Shown piece by piece: positions 27,730 through 38,064 of a DNA stretch of 64,000 nt; the stretch's first letter is position 1; every line of letters begins with the position of its first letter. The stretch is from CAINVV01 sp963663675 (GTDB taxonomy: Bacteria > Bacteroidota > Bacteroidia > Bacteroidales > Prolixibacteraceae), in NCBI GenBank assembly GCA_963663675.1, contig OY760498.1:1550001-1614000 (forward strand), read 5' to 3'. The position numbers and the translations under genes are program-made. The notes beneath the pieces are model-generated. The model had not been told where the DNA came from. It worked only from the letters and a program-made list of their open reading frames with translations, and ran no database searches.

Positions 27730-28383
27730 ATGAGAAAACTTGTTGTGCTCCTGATTTTGTGCTTCAGTTTTTCTGTTTTGCACGCCCAAAAGGTTGAAAT
27801 ACTGAAGAGTGAGGGTGATAAGGCATATAATACCAAACAATATGCCCTGGCATTATCAAAGTATGAAAAAGCGTTAACTGCCTGGGGTAGTAAACCCGCT
27901 GACAATGCCATGATCTTTGCAATGGGTGCTTGTGCATACAATGTCAAAGACATGAAGAAATCCAGGAAATACATTGATATGACAATTGCGGCTGGTTACA
28001 ACCTTGATATGGCATACCAGTACAGAGCATGTATTATGCTGGCCGAGAACAATCCTGAGGGTTATGTAAAAACACTGTATGAAGGATTGGCAAAGGTTCC
28101 GAATTCCAAGGCGATGAAGGAATCATTGGCAAAACATTATTATGAGGAAGGTAACAAACATTACCATAAAGGTAAGGACATTCTTAAAAAAGCCACAGAC
28201 CAGGTGACTTCCGGAAAACTTTCTGCCAATGATAAGGCTTTCAAAGATGAGAATACAAAAGCAAGAATTGAATTCAATGAGGCTGTTAAACTTATGGAGA
28301 TGTCCCTTAAAGTAAATCCTGATTACGAGAATGCCAAAATTGTAAAGAATAATTGCCAGAATCAGATTAAAATGCTGTTATAG
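27730..28383 (+). CDS. Exported TPR-containing protein
   Basis: 217 residues. The signal peptide MRKLVVLLILCFSFSVLHAQ (cleavage after HA-Q) sends it to the periplasm. The mature protein is helical with TPR-like units: EILKSEGDKAYNTKQYALALSKYEKAL, ANDKAFKDENTKARIEFNEAVKLMEMSLKVNPDYENA and a middle region of paired helices. The function is unknown. Such Bacteroidota proteins act as scaffolds in the cell envelope. It is preceded by its own predicted promoter and is not closely linked to neighbours. Confidence 0.85.
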   Translation: MRKLVVLLILCFSFSVLHAQKVEILKSEGDKAYNTKQYALALSKYEKALTAWGSKPADNAMIFAMGACAYNVKDMKKSRKYIDMTIAAGYNLDMAYQYRACIMLAENNPEGYVKTLYEGLAKVPNSKAMKESLAKHYYEEGNKHYHKGKDILKKATDQVTSGKLSANDKAFKDENTKARIEFNEAVKLMEMSLKVNPDYENAKIVKNNCQNQIKMLL

Positions 28384-28519
28384 AGTGTTTTGATTAGTGT
28401 TTTGATGTGAATGACCGATTGTAAAATTATCTATGCGGCACTTTGTACTTTGATAATTCTTGTTGAGCCGTGAAGTCTAAATCTAAAAACGCTAATGTCC
28501 AAAATTTTACGAGAGGGAG

Positions 28520-31342
28520 CTACTCATGGGGAGTACTGACTTTGTCTACCAGGTAAACAATTGATTGAAAGTTAATTCCGGTATGATTGCTCAGACCGAT
28601 TTCGCAGGTACGGCTGTTGGAATATCCCCTGTACAACGATTTTGGAAGTTGATTTTTAAGATCACGCAAACCATGCCGGTTCAGTTCCGGAACGGAGAAT
28701 CCTCTGTCTCCCGCAAATCCGCAGCAATTGGACTCTGTTACGATCACCTCCCTGGCACAATACCGGGCAAGTTCCGTCAGTTTGTTTTCCATCCCCATCT
28801 TTTTTAGACTGCAAACAGGAAAGACCGCCACAGTTTCATTTAATGGATTAATTTTCAGCTGTGTCAACAAGTGTTCCAGGATAAACTCTACGGGTTCAAA
28901 CAATTTCAATTTTGAGCCCATGTTTTCCCTCATTGTAAAAAGGCAGGGACTCATGTCACATAGAATGGGGTAAAGACCGTTTTCACTTGCTTGCCAGAGA
29001 GCCGCTTCGAGTTCTCTGGATTTGGATTCACCGGCTTCAGTATATCCTTTGCTTGAAAAAGCCATACCGCAACATAGATTGTTGAGATTTTGAGGATAAA
29101 TCACTTCATAACCTCCCTTATTCAATAACCTTACCATTACTTCGGTTAGCTGACCCTCCTTGTCATACCTTGACGGTCCCATGCTCCGGTTGATACACGA
29201 GGGGAAATAGACTACCCTGCATGGTCCGGATACAGAATTTTCGGGACAGGATTGAATAGGTTTGGCCCCAACGGGCATCCACCTGTTCCACAACGGGATG
29301 TTATTAAATGATATCCACCTGGCGCTCTTTGTGAGAGCTGTCATCAGCCGCGTTCCAAATAGAACGTGAAAGAAAGCCACCAGTGTCAGCATTTTTCTCA
29401 TTAAACTGGTGATAACGTGCATTCTCCTCGATACCCAAAGTCCCTTGTCTTGTCTTTGGCCAATCTCTCCATTCCTGATTTCCTTGATGAGCTTTCCTGT
29501 ATCAATCTTTACCGGACAGGCTGTGGCGCATAGCCCGTCTGTTGCACAGGTCTGGTTGCCTGAATATTTGTATGATTTATTAAGAACTGCAAGCAGGTGC
29601 GGCTCTCTGCCGCTCTTTTGCAGGCTGGCCATTTCACGGTACACAACAATGCGCTGCCGGGGGGTGAGTGTAAGTTCGGCCGAAACGCAACTGGGTTCGC
29701 AAAAACCGCATTCTATGCAACGGTCAATTTTTTCGGATGCAACGGGGATCGGCTTTAGATTTTTAAGATGAGACTTTGGGTCATTGTTGAGGATAACGCC
29801 GGGATTCAAAAGATTATTGGGATCAAAAATTATTTTGATTCTTCTCATCAACTGATACGCTTCAGCGCCCCATTCCATTTCAACAAAGGGTGCCATATTG
29901 CGGCCTGTTCCATGTTCTGCCTTTAGTGCGCCATCATACTTAAAAACTACAAGATGAGCCACTTCATCCATCAGGTTTCTGTATCGTTCTACCTCTTTTT
30001 CGTCGCCAAAATCTTGCGTAAATACAAAATGAAGGTTGCCCATGAGCGCATGTCCGAAAATAACTGCTTCTGAATAACCCCATTTTTCAAACAACCGCTG
30101 AAGGTCAAGCGTAGCCTCCGCAAGCCGTTGAACAGGGAAGGAGACATCTTCAATAATCACAGTCGTACCTTTCTTTCTCATGGCTCCTACCGATGGAAAC
30201 ATTCCTTTCCTGATTTTCCAGAGACGCGCACATTCTACCTCATCATCAGTGAATTGAATAGGTCCTGTGGTAACAATCGAACAGACAGCCTCCTTTATCT
30301 TTTCTATCTGAGCGTTTAGTAAATCCGATTGATTGGCCCGCGTTTCCACCAGCAGGGCACACACATTCATTCCAACTATTTTGAGATCGACAGGCAATCC
30401 TTCCTCGTTTTCAACAGATCTTAAGCCTGCGCGGTCAATCAGTTCAACTGCTGCAACAGGTGCTTCCTTCAAAAGGATAACCGCACTGCAAGCCTCATGA
30501 ATCGACGGATAAAGAATCAGTGAACTTGCCTTGAAAGGTAGTTCCTCCACTGTTCGGTAAGTAATTTCAGAAATAAAACCGAGTGTTCCCTCGGATCCAA
30601 TCATCAGATGCTGAAGGATATCTATTGGATCAGAATAATCGACCAAAGCGTTCAAACTGTAACCGGTGGTGTTTTTCATCCGGTATTTCTTCTGTATCAG
30701 CCTTGTAAGTTCTTGATTTTCAATGACTGAATCCCGGAGTAGTTCTATTTGATTCAAAAGGCTTGTGTGTGATTCCCTGAACGTGGCACACCCCTTTTCG
30801 TCACCTGTGTCCAGCATCGTCCCGTCTTCAAGCAAAATACGCATGCTGAGCAAGGTCTGATAGGAGTTCTCTGCTACCCCGCAGCACATTCCGCTGGCAT
30901 TGTTTGCTGCAATTCCACCTATCATTGCTGAATTAATTGACGCAGGGTCGGGCCCAATCTTTCTGCCAAACCTGGCGAGCAATGCGTTGGCTTCACTTCC
31001 TGTAAGTCCGGGCTGGAGCCTGATTGCATTCCCATTCTCCTCTACAGTGGCTTTTTTCCAATGATTTCCTGCAATTATAAGCAGTGAGTCTGAAATAGCC
31101 TGTCCTGACAGACTCGTTCCGGCTGCCCGGAAAGTTACGGGAATCATCAGCCTGGATGCTTCTTCCAATATCAGGGATACCTCTGTTTCGTTTTTGGCTT
31201 TGATGACCATTTTCGGAATTAACCTGTAAAAACTGGCATCGGTCCCAAAGGCCAAAGTATGCAATGGATCATGGTAGATACGGTTCCGGTCAATCCCGGG
31301 CACAAGTCGATCGTACAGTTCTATAAATCTACCGGTTAGCAT
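28520..31342 (-). CDS. FAD-binding and (Fe-S)-binding oxidoreductase, D-lactate dehydrogenase-like
   Basis: A 940-residue fusion. The N-terminal FAD_binding_4 domain (about 35-265) includes VTFRAAGTSLSGQA and GGIAANNASGMCCG. The FAD-oxidase C-terminal domain (about 280-510) includes HGTGRNMAPFVEMEWG. Two 4Fe-4S clusters follow (CIECGFCEPSC near residue 530, and CATDGLCATACPVK near 600), then two CCG domains (NNLCCGMAF and NCCGFAGDRG). This is the Dld/GlcDF-fusion arrangement that oxidises D-lactate or 2-hydroxyglutarate-like acids and feeds the quinone pool at the inner membrane. It is a single gene on the minus strand, divergent from the GGT gene. Confidence 0.92.
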   Translation of the reverse strand: MLTGRFIELYDRLVPGIDRNRIYHDPLHTLAFGTDASFYRLIPKMVIKAKNETEVSLILEEASRLMIPVTFRAAGTSLSGQAISDSLLIIAGNHWKKATVEENGNAIRLQPGLTGSEANALLARFGRKIGPDPASINSAMIGGIAANNASGMCCGVAENSYQTLLSMRILLEDGTMLDTGDEKGCATFRESHTSLLNQIELLRDSVIENQELTRLIQKKYRMKNTTGYSLNALVDYSDPIDILQHLMIGSEGTLGFISEITYRTVEELPFKASSLILYPSIHEACSAVILLKEAPVAAVELIDRAGLRSVENEEGLPVDLKIVGMNVCALLVETRANQSDLLNAQIEKIKEAVCSIVTTGPIQFTDDEVECARLWKIRKGMFPSVGAMRKKGTTVIIEDVSFPVQRLAEATLDLQRLFEKWGYSEAVIFGHALMGNLHFVFTQDFGDEKEVERYRNLMDEVAHLVVFKYDGALKAEHGTGRNMAPFVEMEWGAEAYQLMRRIKIIFDPNNLLNPGVILNNDPKSHLKNLKPIPVASEKIDRCIECGFCEPSCVSAELTLTPRQRIVVYREMASLQKSGREPHLLAVLNKSYKYSGNQTCATDGLCATACPVKIDTGKLIKEIRNGEIGQRQDKGLWVSRRMHVITSLMRKMLTLVAFFHVLFGTRLMTALTKSARWISFNNIPLWNRWMPVGAKPIQSCPENSVSGPCRVVYFPSCINRSMGPSRYDKEGQLTEVMVRLLNKGGYEVIYPQNLNNLCCGMAFSSKGYTEAGESKSRELEAALWQASENGLYPILCDMSPCLFTMRENMGSKLKLFEPVEFILEHLLTQLKINPLNETVAVFPVCSLKKMGMENKLTELARYCAREVIVTESNCCGFAGDRGFSVPELNRHGLRDLKNQLPKSLYRGYSNSRTCEIGLSNHTGINFQSIVYLVDKVSTPHE

Positions 31343-31516
31343 GAGGTTAATCAGGTGGATAAGTTTTCTTAAAAATAGAGATTAATTTGATAACGTCAGT
31401 CCTGTAACTTTGATTAGCAAAAACAAATGCCAGAATTCTCTCTTTTTTAACGCTTTAAGATTGTTTATATTTACCATTCTAAAGAACGACATTTCTGAAA
31501 AAAACGAATTGAAATT

Positions 31517-33208
31517 ATGGTTATGAAGTATGCAATATTGTTGATTGGCTTCGTTTGGGCCTCCATGGTCACCGCCCAGGATCGTATTACAGGCCGTACT
31601 TTTGCTACAAGGTCTGAAGTGATCGCGCAGCATGGTATGGCCTGCACGAGTCAGCCACTTGCAACCCAGGTTGCTCTTGACATTTTGAAGGCAGGAGGGA
31701 ATGCTGTGGATGCTGCCATTGCTGCCAATGCCATGCTTGGGCTCGTGGAACCGGTCAGTAACGGGATCGGAGGCGATCTTTTCGCAATTGTTTGGGACGC
31801 AAAAACAAAGAAGCTTTACGGATTGAATGCCAGCGGTCGGTCTCCATATGATCTGACGATCGAATATTTCAAGAAAAACGGAATCACCAGGATTCCTGCC
31901 CTTGGACCACTTTCCGTTTCGGTGCCGGGATGTGTGGACGGCTGGTTCGAATTGCATAAAAAATTCGGGAAACTTCCTGTGTCGGAGCTTCTTAAGCCAG
32001 TCATCAGCTATGCCCGGGAAGGATTTCCTGTCAGTGAACTAATTGCCTATTACTGGAAATCCAATTCCAGTCTATTGCAGAAATTTGCGGGCTTCAAAGA
32101 GATTTACATGCCGGACGGGAAAGCACCTGCCAAGGGTGAAATCTTTAAAAATCCTTACCTGGCGGCTACCTTGGAGAAAATTGCAGTCGGGGGCAGGGAT
32201 GCCTTTTACAAAGGGGAGATTGCGCAAAAAATGGTCGATTATATGAAAGAGCAGGGTGGGTTTCTCAGCATGAGAGACCTCGCCGACCATCATTCCGATT
32301 GGGTCGAACCTGTTTCAACCAATTACAGGGGATATGATATATGGGAACTGCCACCCAATGGGCAAGGGACTGCCGTATTGCAAATGCTTAACATGCTTGA
32401 GAAATTTGATATTGCTGCCATGGGTTTTGGAAGTGCGGAATACATTCACACTTTTGTGGAAACTAAAAAGCTGGCCTTTGAGGACCGTGCCAAATATTAC
32501 GCAGACCCCGATTTTAATAAGATTCCACTGCAGAAGCTCATTTCCAAGGAATATGCGAATGAGCGCCTTAAACTATTTGATGCTGCCCGGGCGGCCAAAA
32601 GTTATCCCGCAGGCAACCTTGAAACAGGCAATACGATTTATATGACTACCGCCGACAAAGATGGTAACATGGTCTCGCTTATTCAGAGTAATTACCGTGG
32701 AATGGGTTCAGGAATGACACCCGGTAAACTTGGCTTTGTCTTCCAGGACCGTGGAGAAATGTTTGTGATTGATTCTACACACATGAACCGTTATGAACCC
32801 CACAAACGGCCTTTCCATACGATCATTCCTGCGTTTATCACCAAAGATGGCAAACCTTTTATCAGTTTCGGGCTGATGGGCGGCTCCATGCAGCCGCAAG
32901 GCCATGTGCAGATGGTCGTCAACCTGATTGATTTCGGCATGAACCTGCAGGAGGCAGGCGATGCACCTCGTATATGCCATGAAGGATCAAGCGAACCAAC
33001 AGGCGAAAAAATGACAGACGGGGGAGTTATCTACCTGGAAAGCGGTATTCCATATGAATCCATCCGTACCTTACTCGGGAAAGGGCACAAGGTTCAGTTT
33101 ATAAATGGCATTTATGGAGGTTATCAGGCCATTAAATGGGATGATAAGAATAAAGTATTCATTGGTGCTTCTGAATCACGCAAAGACGGCCAGGCGGCAG
33201 GTTATTAA
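31517..33208 (+). CDS. ggt: Gamma-glutamyltransferase
   Basis: A 563-residue periplasmic Ntn-hydrolase. A signal peptide is present (MKYAILLIGFVWASMVTAQ, after the second ATG at 31523). Family landmarks are GMACTSQPLATQVALDILKAGGNAVDAAIAANAMLGLVEP, GIGGDLFAIVWD and GLMGGSMQPQGHVQMVVNLIDFG. The autoprocessing nucleophile aligns with Thr373 in GNTIYMTTADKDGNMVSL. The enzyme transfers or hydrolyses gamma-glutamyl groups, as in glutathione or gamma-glutamyl peptide use. The usual GSGM-like oxyanion segment is present as GMGSGMTPG. It is divergent from the D-LDH-like gene and 140 bp before the Gfo/Idh/MocA gene. Confidence 0.95.
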   Translation: MVMKYAILLIGFVWASMVTAQDRITGRTFATRSEVIAQHGMACTSQPLATQVALDILKAGGNAVDAAIAANAMLGLVEPVSNGIGGDLFAIVWDAKTKKLYGLNASGRSPYDLTIEYFKKNGITRIPALGPLSVSVPGCVDGWFELHKKFGKLPVSELLKPVISYAREGFPVSELIAYYWKSNSSLLQKFAGFKEIYMPDGKAPAKGEIFKNPYLAATLEKIAVGGRDAFYKGEIAQKMVDYMKEQGGFLSMRDLADHHSDWVEPVSTNYRGYDIWELPPNGQGTAVLQMLNMLEKFDIAAMGFGSAEYIHTFVETKKLAFEDRAKYYADPDFNKIPLQKLISKEYANERLKLFDAARAAKSYPAGNLETGNTIYMTTADKDGNMVSLIQSNYRGMGSGMTPGKLGFVFQDRGEMFVIDSTHMNRYEPHKRPFHTIIPAFITKDGKPFISFGLMGGSMQPQGHVQMVVNLIDFGMNLQEAGDAPRICHEGSSEPTGEKMTDGGVIYLESGIPYESIRTLLGKGHKVQFINGIYGGYQAIKWDDKNKVFIGASESRKDGQAAGY

Positions 33209-33305
33209 GAAATTATTTAAATATTCAGGCGAAACTTATTATTTTTAGAGCCCGGGATCAATTTCAGGTTGAAATTTAGCACGTTAGACATATTTTGACA
33301 AAAGA

Positions 33306-33313
33306 TATTTTTG
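33306..33313 (+). promoter_or_regulatory. Predicted -7 box (TATTTTTG) upstream of the Gfo/Idh/MocA gene
   Basis: This TAnnTTTG match ends 35 bp before the ATG at 33349. The -33 element is unclear. Confidence 0.4.
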
Positions 33314-33348
33314 TTTATATTTAAGTAACTCAATTATAAGTATTTAAC

Positions 33349-34602
33349 ATGAAGAGAAGAAGCTTCCTGAACACATCGCTTGCCATGGCAGGCATCATGG
33401 TAGTTCCGAGACACGTCCTCGGAGGAACCGGTTTTACTGCTCCAAGCGATCAGCTTACCAAGGCAATCATCGGAGTAGGAGGGATGGGACGCGGCCACAT
33501 AGGGTACGAAGATACCCGTGTCGTGGCAATTTGCGATGTCGATAAAAAGCACCTGGAACAGGCTCAGCAGATGATTAAGAACCCTGTTAAAACCTACCAT
33601 GATTTTCGCGAGTTGTTATTGCAGCCGGATATTGATATTGTCCATATAGCTACTCCGCCGCACTGGCATGGCATTATGGCTGTTGAGGCGGCACGCGCCG
33701 GAAAAGACATCTGGTGTGAAAAGCCTATGACCCGCACTATTGGCGAAGGACTCCGCGTTGTGGAAGAGATCAACAAGTACGACAGGATCTTCCGTCTCAA
33801 TACCTGGTTCCGTTTCAAAGATACATTTTATGGTTTGGGAACTGATGTTAAGCCTCTTAAGAAATTGATACAGAGCGGTGTACTGGGGTGGCCTCTTAAA
33901 TTTACCGTTAGCGGTATCACCGGTTACGACTGGAAATTTTACTGGAGCGGTGAAAGAAACCTGAAACCAATGCCTGTTCCTGAGGAACTTGACTATGATA
34001 TGTGGCTCGGACCTGCCCCATACAAACCTTACAATCCGGAGCGTGTTCATTCCAAATTCCGCGGATACTGGGATTATGACGGGGGTGGACTTGGCGATAT
34101 GGGTCAGCATTATCTTGATCCGGTCCAATATTTGCTGGGGAAAGACGACACCAGCCCGGTTAAGGTAGAAGTCGATGCACCGGAGCAGCATTATGACGCG
34201 GTAGGCTCCTGGAGGAGAATAGAATATACTTATGCGGACGGATGCAAAATCATTCTGGATGGTGAAAACCGCGACAAGGATGCTGCATACATTGAAGGTC
34301 CGAACGGAAAAATTTTCAGGGGATTCAAAACCAATATCCCTAACCTTCAGTCACTTCTGGATTCACTTCCTGATCCTGAGCCACAGGTAACCACCTTTAC
34401 GGACTCTGTCAGAACAAGAAAGAAATTCGCTCTGAACGAGATGAACGGATACCATTCCAGCACCATAGTCAATATGGGTGTAATTGCGCTTCAATTGGGT
34501 CGTACGCTTCATTTTGATCCTGTAAATCAGAGATTTATTGATGATGATGCAGCCAATCGTCTTATTCACCAGCCCATGAGGGCACCATGGAGTCTCGATT
34601 AA
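33349..34602 (+). CDS. Tat-exported Gfo/Idh/MocA family oxidoreductase
   Basis: 417 residues. A twin-arginine signal (MKRRSFLNTSLAMAGIMVV) is followed by a Rossmann domain with AIIGVGGMGRGHIG and an acidic VVAICDVD turn. The family catalytic motif CEKPMTRT lies near residue 125, and the substrate-domain motif YWDYDGGGLGDMGQHYLDPVQY near residues 244-263. The enzyme is an NAD(P)-dependent sugar or inositol oxidoreductase acting in the periplasm, presumably with a tightly bound cofactor. Gfo/Idh/MocA enzymes are often paired with DUF1080 proteins in glycoside processing via 3-keto sugars, and a double-DUF1080 gene follows after 40 bp. Confidence 0.92.
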   Translation: MKRRSFLNTSLAMAGIMVVPRHVLGGTGFTAPSDQLTKAIIGVGGMGRGHIGYEDTRVVAICDVDKKHLEQAQQMIKNPVKTYHDFRELLLQPDIDIVHIATPPHWHGIMAVEAARAGKDIWCEKPMTRTIGEGLRVVEEINKYDRIFRLNTWFRFKDTFYGLGTDVKPLKKLIQSGVLGWPLKFTVSGITGYDWKFYWSGERNLKPMPVPEELDYDMWLGPAPYKPYNPERVHSKFRGYWDYDGGGLGDMGQHYLDPVQYLLGKDDTSPVKVEVDAPEQHYDAVGSWRRIEYTYADGCKIILDGENRDKDAAYIEGPNGKIFRGFKTNIPNLQSLLDSLPDPEPQVTTFTDSVRTRKKFALNEMNGYHSSTIVNMGVIALQLGRTLHFDPVNQRFIDDDAANRLIHQPMRAPWSLD

Positions 34603-34642
34603 TGGATTTTTTAAATAACCTACCCAAGAAGAAATTTAAGAT

Positions 34643-37600
34643 ATGAAGAAAATAGTATCGTTTTTAATGATCGTTTCGCTGATGTTGACCATTGGTTTCG
34701 ATGCAAAGAGTCAGATCAACAGGACCATCAATACCAAAATAGCTGATGCGTTGGCCCAGGTGCCAACCCGGGATGATGCAAAACTGAACAACCTGATGAG
34801 TGAACTTGTTGATCTCAAGGAGGAAGGCTTTGCACTTTTTGTTGCCAAAGTGGTACCTCCGGGTACAGGGGATGATGTAGCCGCAAGATTTATTATTGCC
34901 AGTATGTCAAAATATTCTTCCCAATTTGGGAAGACTGCAGATAAACTGATGGTAGAGAGAGGATTGCTGAAGGCAATCCAGTCAGCCTCTGACAAGGATG
35001 TTATGTCCTTTTATCTCTCCCAGCTCTATTTCGTTGCTACCGACCAATCCATTGGCATACTTTCCAGGTACCTTGCAGATGAAAAATTGTGCGATGCAGC
35101 TGTCAAAGTATTGGTTGCTGTTAACTCACCTGCTGCCGGCCAGGAATTGCTGAAGGCACTCGACGGCGCCCAGGGATTGCAGGCACTGGCAATTGCAAAA
35201 GCTGTTGGAGAAATGGGAATTGTAGCGTCCAATTCAGTTCTGATCAGGAAACTGGATGGCGCAAATCCAAAATTGCAACGGGTAATTCTCGAATCTCTTG
35301 CCAGGATTGGTTCACCTGAAAGTTATAAGACTCTGGCTGACAGGGCCGCTAAAGCAGGATACCTTTATGAACCTACAAGCGTTATGCCTTCACTGGTTAC
35401 CTATGCCGACAGGTTGGGTGAAAAGGGTGATCTGACCAGTTGTGATAAAGTAATCAACAACTTGATGGTTAACTGCAAGGAAAACAAGCAGTTGCAATAC
35501 AAGGAAGCAGCCTTGGCGCTTAAAGCAAAATACTGGGGAATGGAGTCTCTTTCGCTGTTGTTAAAGCAATTTGACAGCTCAGACAAAGCATATAGAGCCG
35601 GGGTGATGAACCTTGCTGCCGCGATGCTGGATGTTTCCGCTACAAGAAAATGGATGGCAAAATCCAGAACTGTCTCCGGTGAACAACGTGCTGAAATTGT
35701 TGAGATGCTGGGCCGTAAGGGCGATAAAACAATTCTTTCCTACTTTGAATCTTTATTGGCAGATGCCTCAGCTGATGTCAGGGTTGCTGCGATTAATGCA
35801 TTAGCCGGCATCCGGGAGGACAGCGCTGTAAAGATTTTGGAGAAACACCTAGTCGGTGGCAAGGATGCGGCGGCAGCAGCGAATGCCTTGTCACGCAGGC
35901 TGGACGGGGAACATCTGTATGATCTGTGTGCAGAACTTGAAGGTGCCCCCAAAGCAGCTAAAGTTGAAATCATCCGCCTGATAGGATCAAAAGGTGTGAA
36001 GTCATGTTTCAGCAAAATCAGTGCCTATACTTCAGATAGTGAAGTTGAAATTTCAAATGCAGCCTATGGTGCACTAAAGAATATGTCGACAGAGGAAAAT
36101 ATTCCCTGGCTGACTGAATTATTGAAAAAAGCTTCTTCCGGTGAACAAATTGTTGCTGTTCAATCGGCTTTGGTACGCGCTGCATCCGGTTTTGACATGG
36201 AAGAGAAAAATCAGTTCGTCAATCAGTTAAGTAAATCAGCCGATCCTGCCCGTACCCTGGAGATATTTTCAAAACTGGGAGGTAATGAAGCACTTAAAAA
36301 AGTGATTGATGCTTTTGGATCGAATGATCCGTCCGTCAAAGAGTCTTCTTTCAGTGCTTTGCTGAAATGGTCCGGCCCTGATGCAGCCGATGCTTTGTAC
36401 CAGATTGGAGTAGCTAATCCAGGATATCTTGCAAGAGCCTTCAAGGGATTTGTCGATTTGGTTTCCCGTTCAACCCTTCCCGATGATCAGAAATTGTTGC
36501 TTTATCGCAAAATAATGTTTCAGGCATCCACCAAAGAGCAGAAAGTGATGGTAATTGACAGGATTGGTGACCTGAGAACATTCGCAGCCTTAATTTATGT
36601 TGCAAATTATTTGGATGACAGTGAATTGCAGTCGGATGCTGCTTCCTCAGTCCTTACAATAGCTTTGCCTGATTCCGGTAAACCGATTGGATTGACCGGA
36701 GAGATTGTCCGGAATATCCTGAACAAATCAATCGGGTTGATCAGGGGTGCCGAAAGCGATTACGACAAGGAGAAAATTAAAAAGTACCTGGCTTCTATGC
36801 CCGAAGAGAAAGGTTATGTCCCAATGTTCAACGGCAAAGACCTGACAGGATGGAAAGGACTGGTAGGCAATCCAATCACCAGGGCCAAAATGAGTGCAAA
36901 GGAGCTGGCTTCAAAACAAGCAGAAGCCAACGCAAAATCGACACAAAACTGGAGCGTCAAAGACAATTCAATCGTTTTCAACGGTGCGGGTGATAATCTT
37001 TGTTCTGATAAGCAGTATGGTGATTTTGAAATGATTGTAGACTGGCGAATTACAAAAAAGGGTGACAGCGGTATCTATCTCAGGGGAACCCCGCAGGTGC
37101 AAATCTGGGATACCTCAAGAGTTGATGTCGGCGCCCAGGTTGGTTCCGGCGGACTTTACAACAACACCAAAAACAGAAGTACACCATTAAAAGTTGCGGA
37201 TAATCCTATTGGTGACTGGAACCACTTCTATATCAAAATGATAGGAGATAAAGTGACTGTTTTCCTGAATGGTATATTGGTGGTTGACAATGTTCCGCTG
37301 GAAAATTACTGGGATCGTTCATTGCCCATTTTCCCGAAAGAGGCGATCGAACTGCAGGCACATGGTACTGACCTGGCTTTCAGGGATATATATATTAAAG
37401 AAATCACTGATAACCGGTATGTTGTTTCAGCTGAAGAGCAAAAAGAAGGATTTGTCCCGCTTTTCAACGGGGTTAATTTTGAAGGATGGACAGGCAATAC
37501 CGTTGATTATGAGGTGAAAAATGGGGAGATTGTGCTCAATGTCGACAATGGTCCGTCCCATGGGAACCTTTACACCCAGGGAGAATTCCGCGATTTTATC

Positions 37601-38023
37601 TATCGTTTTGAATTTCAGCTTACGCCCGGTGCCAACAACGGACTGGGTATTCATGCTCCACTTCAGGGTGATGCCGCCTACGTCGGGATGGAATTACAGA
37701 TTCTGGACGATGATGCTCCTATTTACTCCGGAATACAGCCCTACCAGTTTCATGGATCCGTTTACGGCATAATCCCTGCAAAAAGAGGATTTTTAAAACC
37801 AACCGGCGATTGGAATTATGAGGAAGTAATTGTAAAAGGAACCACCGTAAAGGTGATTCTCAATGGAAATGTCATTGTGGATGGCGACTATGCAGCGGCC
37901 AGCCGAAACGGTACACTGGACCACAAGGACCACCCTGGTGTCAAAAATATCACCGGGCATATAGGATTCCTCGGCCATGGCACTGTTGTGAAATTCAGGA
38001 ATATAAGGCTGAAAGAATTATAA
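34643..38023 (+). CDS. Exported HEAT-repeat protein with two DUF1080 (3-keto-disaccharide hydrolase) domains
   Basis: 1126 residues with a signal peptide (MKKIVSFLMIVSLMLTIGFDAKS). Residues about 45-720 are helical HEAT-like repeats (for example SPAAGQELLKALDG and ADVRVAAINALAGIREDSAVKILE). Two DUF1080 domains follow, the first opening GYVPMFNGKDLTGWKG (about 732) and closing LAFRDIYIKEI, the second opening EGFVPLFNGVNFEGWTG (about 940) and closing VKFRNIRLKEL at the C-terminus. DUF1080 domains in Bacteroidota have been tied to cleavage of 3-keto-glycosides made by Gfo/Idh/MocA oxidoreductases, and such a gene lies 40 bp upstream. The HEAT part may present the substrate or bind a partner (inference). 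Confidence 0.9.
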   Translation: MKKIVSFLMIVSLMLTIGFDAKSQINRTINTKIADALAQVPTRDDAKLNNLMSELVDLKEEGFALFVAKVVPPGTGDDVAARFIIASMSKYSSQFGKTADKLMVERGLLKAIQSASDKDVMSFYLSQLYFVATDQSIGILSRYLADEKLCDAAVKVLVAVNSPAAGQELLKALDGAQGLQALAIAKAVGEMGIVASNSVLIRKLDGANPKLQRVILESLARIGSPESYKTLADRAAKAGYLYEPTSVMPSLVTYADRLGEKGDLTSCDKVINNLMVNCKENKQLQYKEAALALKAKYWGMESLSLLLKQFDSSDKAYRAGVMNLAAAMLDVSATRKWMAKSRTVSGEQRAEIVEMLGRKGDKTILSYFESLLADASADVRVAAINALAGIREDSAVKILEKHLVGGKDAAAAANALSRRLDGEHLYDLCAELEGAPKAAKVEIIRLIGSKGVKSCFSKISAYTSDSEVEISNAAYGALKNMSTEENIPWLTELLKKASSGEQIVAVQSALVRAASGFDMEEKNQFVNQLSKSADPARTLEIFSKLGGNEALKKVIDAFGSNDPSVKESSFSALLKWSGPDAADALYQIGVANPGYLARAFKGFVDLVSRSTLPDDQKLLLYRKIMFQASTKEQKVMVIDRIGDLRTFAALIYVANYLDDSELQSDAASSVLTIALPDSGKPIGLTGEIVRNILNKSIGLIRGAESDYDKEKIKKYLASMPEEKGYVPMFNGKDLTGWKGLVGNPITRAKMSAKELASKQAEANAKSTQNWSVKDNSIVFNGAGDNLCSDKQYGDFEMIVDWRITKKGDSGIYLRGTPQVQIWDTSRVDVGAQVGSGGLYNNTKNRSTPLKVADNPIGDWNHFYIKMIGDKVTVFLNGILVVDNVPLENYWDRSLPIFPKEAIELQAHGTDLAFRDIYIKEITDNRYVVSAEEQKEGFVPLFNGVNFEGWTGNTVDYEVKNGEIVLNVDNGPSHGNLYTQGEFRDFIYRFEFQLTPGANNGLGIHAPLQGDAAYVGMELQILDDDAPIYSGIQPYQFHGSVYGIIPAKRGFLKPTGDWNYEEVIVKGTTVKVILNGNVIVDGDYAAASRNGTLDHKDHPGVKNITGHIGFLGHGTVVKFRNIRLKEL

Positions 38024-38064
38024 TGGGGAAAGCATATATTAAACTTTAGTAAAAGAATTGTAGC

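Noticed and set aside
31382..31957. 191-residue open frame on the minus strand over the start of the gamma-glutamyltransferase gene
   Set aside because: No domain, odd composition, and it overlaps a clear signal peptide and catalytic gene on the other strand.
33616..34191. 191-residue minus-strand frame inside the Gfo/Idh/MocA gene
   Set aside because: It is the antisense shadow of a strongly recognisable enzyme; no motif of its own.
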